Origin: Clostridia bacterium
GTDB lineage: Bacteria; Bacillota; Clostridia; Lutisporales; Lutisporaceae
Reading direction: 5' to 3'
DNA: 64,000 nucleotides
Assembly: GCA_029256325.1 (NCBI GenBank)
Contig: JAQSYD010000001.1
Span: 41,888 to 105,887, forward strand
In this document: positions 57,465 through 64,000 of the stretch, one piece after another
Layout: each line of letters opens with the position of its first letter
Numbering within the stretch: the stretch's first letter is position 1
Position numbers and translations under genes: made by a program
The notes under the pieces: generated by a model
The model's input: only the letters and a program-made list of their open reading frames with translations
What the model was told of the DNA's origin: nothing
Database searches by the model: none

Positions 57465-58526
57465 TTATTTCACAATTTTATTTACATATTCTGAGGTAGC
57501 GGCTGCCAGCAGCGCTCCATAGTTCACATCAAACTCTATGATATCTCCAACCTTGTAGTGCTTTTCACCATTGGTTACATCCAATATCATATGATCACTA
57601 CTTGCACCAAGGATTGATATTCCTTTATCCTTTGGTATCAGTCCCTCATGCTTGACATCCTGTCTTCCTGCCGCAACAATTGCTCTTTGAATGATTCCCT
57701 TGTCTTCAAAAACAGGTATTCCACCAAAAGCATCTCTGCCAATTTCGCCAATTGGTACCGATGGCTTTTCCTTCAATTCAACAATTTCAGCAGCAAAAGT
57801 AAATGCATCACTATATGTGTTTTCAATTCGTTCTCCATAGGCTGATTCCGTACCTAGTACAATGGCTTCACCAAGTCTTATCTGATTCACTCTTTCTGGA
57901 ATCTCATTTTTTTGTATCAGATAGATGCTGCTGGAATTGCCTCCAGAGATTACATCAAGCTTCATACCAAACCTTTGCTCAATTTCTTCTGCTATTTTAA
58001 CCAGATTTCCCAGGTTTTCATAAGAAGGTATCACACCTCCATAACAGGTCAGGTTTGTTCCTACCCCAATAAGCTTAATATGCTTAAGCTTGGCAATCTC
58101 CCCTGCATATTCCACTGCATCTTGATACCAGACGCCTTCTCTCAAATCACCCAGATCAACCATAAGTATGATATGGTGAACTTTGTTCTTGTCCTTCGCA
58201 GCATCATTTAAAGCTTTTATAACCTCTAATTCAGAATTCAAGCTTATATCTGCATATTGTACTACTCTTTCCACCTGTGAAAGCATAGGTATTCTCAAAA
58301 GAATCTTAGGTGCATCAATGTTCTTTAGCTTTTCAAGATTTTCTATTCTCGAATCTGCAAGGGCATAAACACCGCCTTCTACCATCGCTTCTCCAAGAGC
58401 AGGCAGAGCGCATAAAACCTTTGTAACCCCTGCAATCTTAATTCCATGCTTGGCTGCCATTTCAGAAAGAATCTTGGCATTGTGACGAATTTTACTCTTA
58501 TCCATTATTAAAGCAGGATATTGCAT
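57465..58526 (-). CDS. orr: Ornithine racemase (alanine racemase-fold PLP enzyme)
   Basis: MQYPALIMDKSKIRHNAKILSEMAAKHGIKIAGVTKVLCA; position at the end of the oraSE operon. Confidence 0.9.
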   Translation of the reverse strand: MQYPALIMDKSKIRHNAKILSEMAAKHGIKIAGVTKVLCALPALGEAMVEGGVYALADSRIENLEKLKNIDAPKILLRIPMLSQVERVVQYADISLNSELEVIKALNDAAKDKNKVHHIILMVDLGDLREGVWYQDAVEYAGEIAKLKHIKLIGVGTNLTCYGGVIPSYENLGNLVKIAEEIEQRFGMKLDVISGGNSSSIYLIQKNEIPERVNQIRLGEAIVLGTESAYGERIENTYSDAFTFAAEIVELKEKPSVPIGEIGRDAFGGIPVFEDKGIIQRAIVAAGRQDVKHEGLIPKDKGISILGASSDHMILDVTNGEKHYKVGDIIEFDVNYGALLAAATSEYVNKIVK

Positions 58527-58544
58527 AGTAACCCTCCCAATAAA

Positions 58545-59900
58545 TTATTTGATTTCCATACTCTCTTTTAAGAGTAATAGTGCATCCATAGGATACTTTT
58601 TTGATAATACTCCCAAAGATGCCATAATATAATTATTATCTATTATAACCTTTGAATTGGAAGTTGGAAAGAGCTCTGTACCTTTACCATATTTTCCTAT
58701 TGCTTCTAGAATCTTCACCCTGTTTGGCAGTCTCGTAAGTGCTCCGCCTGTACCAACGATATACTTGACATTGGTAAGGTCTTTTCCCTCTGCTATTGTC
58801 TTTTTTCCCGAAGGTCCGTATAAATGTCTTAAGGCACCGGCATGTCTTTCCAATGACGTTAGAACTGCTTCCTTGGTTAATCTTTCTATGAATTCCTTCT
58901 CCCTATCAGTTTCAGGTATTGGCTTTGCATTTTCCACCAATTCCTCTGCATCTGGAAACTCTTTTTTAAGATTCTCTATGCCAATCTTTTCTACGATATG
59001 TGCCAGATTTACGTATACCCCAAGGTCGCCTTCCACCGTTCTCTTCGCTTCCGGCTCAGGACTTATCAGTATTCTGTTAATTTCCTCTGAGCCTTGAGTT
59101 ACAGAATGAACATCCGTCGTAGCTCCGCCTACATCAAATACAACCAGATCACCTAAAGCTTCCTTCAATAGCTTCGCTGCTTCCATTACTGCGCCAGGAG
59201 TCGGAATGATGGGTCCGCTTACCATATCCCTTACCTTCGTCATACCCGGTGCATGTATGATATGCTCCTCAAAAGCATCTTGTATAACCTTACGGGTGGG
59301 TTCTACGTTTAACATATCTACTTTAGGATAAACATTATCAACCAGATATAGCTTTACATCAAATTCTTCAGCAATTTCCTTAATCTCATCTTGATTTTCT
59401 ATGTTTCCTGCATATATCATCGGTATACCCAACCTCATTGCTGCAATAGCCTCAAAATTGTATAGTGCAGTATCCCGCTCGCCATAATCTACACCACCGG
59501 CAACCAATATGATATTCGGATTTATTTCTTGGATCTTCTTTAAATCAGTTCTTCGCAGTCTGCCTGCCGTAACCATCTTTATAATGCCGCCAGCGCCTAA
59601 AGCCGCTTCTTTAGCAGCTCTCACCGTCATATCATATACAAGACCATGAACAGTCATGCGCAGTCCACCAGCAGCACTGCTGGTTGCAAGCATTTCATCA
59701 TAGGCTATATCATCTAGCTTCAAGCTATTTCTTAAGCTTTCTACAGCACCCTTTAAACCTACAGTAACATCGCCATTTAGTACCGTAGTAGGGAATTGCC
59801 CCTGACCTAAAAATTTAGGGCAGGGGCCACCTATACCGTTAAATGCATTTACAACTGTAGTGGTGCTGCCGATTTCAGCAACCAATACATTTATTTTCAT
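58545..59900 (-). CDS. GlmL/MutL-like reactivating factor for D-ornithine aminomutase
   Basis: VLVAEIGSTTTVVNAFNGI, VFDVGGATTDVHSVT (actin-like ATPase motifs); between oraE and orr. Confidence 0.88.
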   Translation of the reverse strand: MKINVLVAEIGSTTTVVNAFNGIGGPCPKFLGQGQFPTTVLNGDVTVGLKGAVESLRNSLKLDDIAYDEMLATSSAAGGLRMTVHGLVYDMTVRAAKEAALGAGGIIKMVTAGRLRRTDLKKIQEINPNIILVAGGVDYGERDTALYNFEAIAAMRLGIPMIYAGNIENQDEIKEIAEEFDVKLYLVDNVYPKVDMLNVEPTRKVIQDAFEEHIIHAPGMTKVRDMVSGPIIPTPGAVMEAAKLLKEALGDLVVFDVGGATTDVHSVTQGSEEINRILISPEPEAKRTVEGDLGVYVNLAHIVEKIGIENLKKEFPDAEELVENAKPIPETDREKEFIERLTKEAVLTSLERHAGALRHLYGPSGKKTIAEGKDLTNVKYIVGTGGALTRLPNRVKILEAIGKYGKGTELFPTSNSKVIIDNNYIMASLGVLSKKYPMDALLLLKESMEIK

Positions 59901-59901
59901 T

Positions 59902-62091
59902 TTACATTTCCCTTCTTTTCTTAACCATGAAGCTTACAACGTCAATACCCTTTGTACCTCTGCCAAAACCGGCATCCATTCCTGCTTCTTTTGCAATTTC
60001 ATTGCTAACCTGCGTACCGCCGCAAATGATCATTACCTTGTCTCTGATTCCTTTTTCCACACAAAGCTCATGTATCTTTCTCATATTCTTTATATGAACA
60101 TCATCATGGGTAATAATAGTACTTGCAAGTATAGCGTTTGCATTTGTCTCTATTGCTGCGTCAACCAGCTTCTCAACAGGACAGGAGGTTCCCAGATACA
60201 AGTATTTCACACCGTATTTTTCTATACCCCCGTGCTTAATATCAAGAGTTTCCTTAAGTCCAACGGAGTGTTCGTCTTGACCTATCGTTGCAGCAACAAC
60301 AAATATTGGCTTCTCTTTTATGTCTTCTCTAACTTCTTCCTCTGAAAGCACCTCTGGTTTTTCTGGGATTATTAGATCGTTTACATTGATATCAAACTTC
60401 ACTCTGCCCTTTATTTCTACCAAAGTACCCTCTGATGGATGCAAGCATTGCTTATGAACAACTGTTACATCTTCTAAGCCCAGTTTTTCACCGCATTTTA
60501 TCGCTGCAAATTCTGCTGTTCTTTCATCAAGAGGCAGGAAAATTGTTGTAGCAACAACACCGTCCGCCTTCCACTCAACTTCTGGCTTAACCAAGCTTGT
60601 ATTTGTATACTTTTCTACTTCCTTCAGTCTTGTTTCTACATTGTCATGCTCATCAAGCTCGTCGATGTAAATAATTTTTGTTCTATCTTCAAACGTATCT
60701 CCGCCTATTGCGTCAGAAGCCTTCTTAAATTCCTTTGGCACATTGTTATCGCCATAGTGTACCGATACAGGGGCAAAGTAATCTGCATCTCTCTCAAATA
60801 CCATACCGGCGCCTATACCGCCCTCGATTTGTCTTGGAATACCATCGCCATTTCTTTCTGGATAGTAACCGCTGTCTATGAAGAAGCCTTGCTCAACAGC
60901 CTTAAAGTAGCCGCCAACTTCAAGCATTTCTTCCATAAACAATACTGCTCTTTCCTTCAGCTCCCTAACTTCTTCACCTAATACACCATCTCTGTCCAGC
61001 TTAACCATTTCTCTTAAGCCGTCCATTCCATTCATAGCCTGCTTCGCTGTGCTGATAGCAGCAATATTGTTATAGTGCCATGGCACGTTACGTCCTTCAT
61101 CAGGTGTTATTGTAGATTGTATATCTGCACTTGTAAGTCTAGAAATCATAAGGTTTAATGTATGAGTTACTGTAGCTTCTCTCATATCTGATTCCATGTA
61201 CTTTGTATTTTGCTGTGCTCTCATCTTATATTCACTGAAGAAATCTCTTAATGCAACTGCATAAGGCAAATCCAGTCTCATACATGGAGCTGGTGGAGCT
61301 GTAGGAGGTACTGTTGATAATGCAATATTCTCAGGCTTGATACCAACCTTTTTGGAGAATATGCTGTTAATCGCGTGCTGTACCATAAGCTCTGGTCTAA
61401 CCTTCCATGCCTTCATTGCTGTTGCATTGGCATTGTGTGCTCCGTCAATCTGAAGCATATCAGCCCAAGCCATTACTTTCTTAGCTTCGCATGCATCTAC
61501 AAAGCTTCTGATCATATTAACGTTTCTATATAATACATTGTACTGTGGATCTTGGTGTGCACCATTTACGCCTTCTTCCGCAAACATAACAGCGATGTCC
61601 GGACCAGCAACACCTGAAATATAGGAGTGGAAGTTTATAGGTCTGCCTACTTCCTCTTCAATCATATCCAGTGCTTTTCTACTAGCTCTTACTTGCTTTC
61701 TGGTAACTGCAATACCACCAATACCTTGTGTTGTACCTTCTAATAATGAGTCTATATGTGATTGACCTGCTGTTCTGATAACCATGATGTGGTCAGCCCC
61801 ATGCCATGCAGCCATTCTCATTCTTCTGATATCATCTTCAAATCTTCCTGAAGCAATTTCTGTAGTAACTACACAATCCGGCTGCGGGTCTATATAATGG
61901 AAGCCTCTACTGCCCGGCAACGGTATGTAGTTCTTCAAGCCTTCTGATGCTTCATGGTACTCGAAGTCTCCAACTATTCTGTTTTCATTTCGGCCTTCTC
62001 TCCAGTGCCAACCTCTTCTTTTTGGCTCGTACTTATCTAGATCTTGTAAAAGCTCATTTATATCAATTTTCTTGTTAATATCTAAACTCAT
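59902..62091 (-). CDS. oraE: D-ornithine 4,5-aminomutase subunit E (B12/PLP)
   Basis: C-terminal B12 motif GQDEHSVG (DxHxxG); PRRxGWHWREGRNENRIVGDFEYH; length 729 aa. Confidence 0.93.
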   Translation of the reverse strand: MSLDINKKIDINELLQDLDKYEPKRRGWHWREGRNENRIVGDFEYHEASEGLKNYIPLPGSRGFHYIDPQPDCVVTTEIASGRFEDDIRRMRMAAWHGADHIMVIRTAGQSHIDSLLEGTTQGIGGIAVTRKQVRASRKALDMIEEEVGRPINFHSYISGVAGPDIAVMFAEEGVNGAHQDPQYNVLYRNVNMIRSFVDACEAKKVMAWADMLQIDGAHNANATAMKAWKVRPELMVQHAINSIFSKKVGIKPENIALSTVPPTAPPAPCMRLDLPYAVALRDFFSEYKMRAQQNTKYMESDMREATVTHTLNLMISRLTSADIQSTITPDEGRNVPWHYNNIAAISTAKQAMNGMDGLREMVKLDRDGVLGEEVRELKERAVLFMEEMLEVGGYFKAVEQGFFIDSGYYPERNGDGIPRQIEGGIGAGMVFERDADYFAPVSVHYGDNNVPKEFKKASDAIGGDTFEDRTKIIYIDELDEHDNVETRLKEVEKYTNTSLVKPEVEWKADGVVATTIFLPLDERTAEFAAIKCGEKLGLEDVTVVHKQCLHPSEGTLVEIKGRVKFDINVNDLIIPEKPEVLSEEEVREDIKEKPIFVVAATIGQDEHSVGLKETLDIKHGGIEKYGVKYLYLGTSCPVEKLVDAAIETNANAILASTIITHDDVHIKNMRKIHELCVEKGIRDKVMIICGGTQVSNEIAKEAGMDAGFGRGTKGIDVVSFMVKKRREM

Positions 62092-62105
62092 TATTTACCC
62101 CTCCT

Positions 62106-62456
62106 TTAAAAAAGTCCATCGACTTCGTCCCAGTATTTGCCTTCTGCCAAGCCGACACCAGCTTCTCTTACGGATACACCTAATTTGTTGGAAAGTCTCC
62201 AAACAACGTTGCCTGCACCCTTGCCCATAAGACCTTTACTCATCACACCTTCTACGATTGGTTTGACTTCCATACTGGAAAAGCCCATTCTCAAAAGTAT
62301 ACTTCTTTCTATTGCAGGAGTGGTATTTTTCTTGCCAAGCTCTAGCATTGGATTTACAATTGTTTCTGCAAGCTCCCAGAACTTTGCTTTAAGCTCCTCA
62401 TCTGACAGATTCTTTATATGCTGTCTTCTAACTTCATAATCATCAGCACGCTTCAT
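62106..62456 (-). CDS. oraS: D-ornithine 4,5-aminomutase subunit S
   Basis: KRADDYEVRRQHIKNLSDEELKAKFWELAETIVNPMLELGKKNTTPAIERSILLRMGFSS. Confidence 0.93.
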   Translation of the reverse strand: MKRADDYEVRRQHIKNLSDEELKAKFWELAETIVNPMLELGKKNTTPAIERSILLRMGFSSMEVKPIVEGVMSKGLMGKGAGNVVWRLSNKLGVSVREAGVGLAEGKYWDEVDGLF

Positions 62457-62475
62457 TTAATTATCCCTCCAAAAT

Positions 62476-63897
62476 TTATTTTAAGATTACACCCAATTCT
62501 TTTAGGGTATTCATTACAAATTGTTCATCTGATTTCGTATCCTTTACAAGGAATTCTACATCCGCCTTTGAAATTTCTGTAACCTTATTGTTTGTTACAC
62601 TGTTTCTTATATAGGAGTGCTTTGCCTTGCATAAATCATAGTCTCTTATCTTTATTAATGATGGATGCTCAGGCAATATGATACTTTCACCCGGAATCTC
62701 TTCCGTCGGATTGCCAAATCTTACATCGATGCCATTTTGCTTTGCAAAGCTCAACTGCGGCATTGGATGCTTGCCTGCTCCGGTATATTCTGTTTCTTGA
62801 ACTACGATGATTTGATCCTCATCCATTTCCTGTGCAAGTGAGAAAGCTGCAGTCAAGGAAGTATTGCCTGCCGGACCTCTTTCCAAGCCTTCCAGCACCG
62901 CTAGTGCTTCTGTTATATAGAAGACTTCTCCTTGTCTTACCAATACATATCGATCAAGATATCTTAAAGGTCTCGCTGCATTCCTTGGAACATCTGCTCG
63001 GTCTGGCCATGTAGCAAAGGGTAATCCAAAGCCTGTATGACCAGTCGTAAAGGATTTTTTATTAAAGGCGTGGTCAGATGCCATATGCAGTCCTGATAAG
63101 TCAACACTGGCACCTACAACCTTAACATGCTCTGCACCTGCTTTTATCAAGCCTCTTGCAGTTCCTGTCACATTGCCGCCGCCGGCATTTGTAATCATTA
63201 CTACATCCGGATCCTTGCCTTCTTTTTCTCTAAACTGCATTGCCAGCTCATAACCAAGCGTTTCAACACCTGCAATTCCAAAAGGAGTATATAGTGAGGC
63301 ATTGAAATAGCCTGTTTCTTCCAGTAATAGCAGAAAGGTATAGAAAAGCTCAGGTCCAACTGTAAGCTGTACAACTTCCGCTCCAAGAGCCTCACAAGCT
63401 CTTTGCTTCTCAAGAATTTCGGGCTGTCCAATCATCTTGCTGTCATAGCACTCTTGTACTACTATGCATTTTAAACCATGGATCGCTGCTTGTGATGCAA
63501 CTGCTGTACCATAGTTTCCGCTAGTAGCTGCAATTACACCCTTATAACCGTTCTTTTTAGCATGATAAACTGCATTGGCAGCTCTTCTTGCCTTGAAGCT
63601 TCCAGATGGGTTGCAGGCTTCATCTTTAATGAAAATCCTTGCTCCCTTCCCCTTCTGCGCCATTTTTCTCGCTAAGGCTGTAAGATTTTTCAACTCTATT
63701 ATCGGCGTATTGCCAACGCTTACTTCTGATTGAATTGTCTGTATTTCCTCCAGTGTATAGCCTGCTTCTCTCATCATTCGTTCATAGTCAAAGCCTATTT
63801 CTCCTGACTCGAAAACAGAGTAGTCTATACCAATGGCTTTTTTCATAATCTCATTTTTTCTGCTTGTCACAGCTGCATATGAATTGTCTCTTGTCAT
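62476..63897 (-). CDS. ortB: 2-amino-4-ketopentanoate thiolase subunit beta (PLP)
   Basis: NPSGSFKARRAANAVYHAKKNGYKGVIAATSGNYGTAVASQAA; operon context. Confidence 0.92.
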   Translation of the reverse strand: MTRDNSYAAVTSRKNEIMKKAIGIDYSVFESGEIGFDYERMMREAGYTLEEIQTIQSEVSVGNTPIIELKNLTALARKMAQKGKGARIFIKDEACNPSGSFKARRAANAVYHAKKNGYKGVIAATSGNYGTAVASQAAIHGLKCIVVQECYDSKMIGQPEILEKQRACEALGAEVVQLTVGPELFYTFLLLLEETGYFNASLYTPFGIAGVETLGYELAMQFREKEGKDPDVVMITNAGGGNVTGTARGLIKAGAEHVKVVGASVDLSGLHMASDHAFNKKSFTTGHTGFGLPFATWPDRADVPRNAARPLRYLDRYVLVRQGEVFYITEALAVLEGLERGPAGNTSLTAAFSLAQEMDEDQIIVVQETEYTGAGKHPMPQLSFAKQNGIDVRFGNPTEEIPGESIILPEHPSLIKIRDYDLCKAKHSYIRNSVTNNKVTEISKADVEFLVKDTKSDEQFVMNTLKELGVILK

Positions 63898-64000
63898 TAT
63901 TTTTCACCCCCGAAGAGGATTTCTTTCACCTGTCGGTCTACCTTTAGCAGTTCAGGTACAAATTCACCAAATGAATGTGTATATCTTGGGTTAACTGCTA
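63897..64000 (-). CDS. ortA: 2-amino-4-ketopentanoate thiolase subunit alpha, C-terminal fragment (5' end outside window)
   Basis: Minus translation ...AVNPRYTHSFGEFVPELLKVDRQVKEILFGGEK*, TAATG overlap with ortB. Confidence 0.8.
   Translation of the reverse strand, partial: AVNPRYTHSFGEFVPELLKVDRQVKEILFGGEK

Noticed and set aside
58657-59097. 146-aa plus-strand ORF opposite the GlmL-like gene
   Set aside because: Shadow ORF; Ser/Pro/Leu-rich translation typical of antisense of a coding gene.
59860-60345. 161-aa plus-strand ORF opposite oraE
   Set aside because: Shadow ORF spanning the oraE/GlmL-like junction; no SD or domain.
62137-62439. Plus-strand ORF covering almost all of oraS
   Set aside because: Exact antisense of a small conserved subunit gene; nothing supports it as coding.

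Overview
This 64 kb window is a low-GC chromosomal segment of a spore-forming, amino-acid-fermenting Clostridia-type Firmicute (inferred from SigK, Rrf2/IscR, IreB and an oxidative ornithine pathway). Almost all of it is coding, and no IS element, prophage, tRNA/rRNA or CRISPR array was seen. Left to right: a type IV pilus locus (1-8.4 kb); sporulation, cell-wall and translation housekeeping genes (8.5-20.8 kb: YqeG, SigK, MgsA, a PBP, Udk, a U32 peptidase, TrmR-like, MltG, TypA, a DagK-like kinase, RNase J); a Feo iron-uptake/Fur block with Fur-box-like sites (21-24 kb); DUF1292-RuvX-AKR-large membrane protein-IreB-AlaS with a T-box leader (24-31.6 kb); MnmA and IscRSU (34-37.4 kb); a surface-glycan locus with two paralogous, internally duplicated glycosyltransferase-like proteins (37.7-47.4 kb); probable spore-surface proteins (47.7-52.6 kb); an SOS-type operon with a stand-alone WYL domain plus RarA (53.4-55 kb); and the ornithine pathway ortA-ortB-oraS-oraE-reactivase-orr (57.4-64 kb). 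The best lead is a gene absent from the ORF track at 49812-50024 (minus). It encodes a small DUF1858-like redox protein whose reading frame crosses one in-frame TGA inside a Cys-rich motif (..IGCG-U-GGRC..). An 8-bp perfect hairpin with a G-first loop lies 29 nt downstream, which fits a bacterial SECIS, so this is a candidate selenoprotein. Other leads are a LexA box sitting exactly in a 17-bp promoter spacer ahead of WYL-RarA, and a pair of diverged intergenic elements with a compensatory stem upstream of rnj and mltG.
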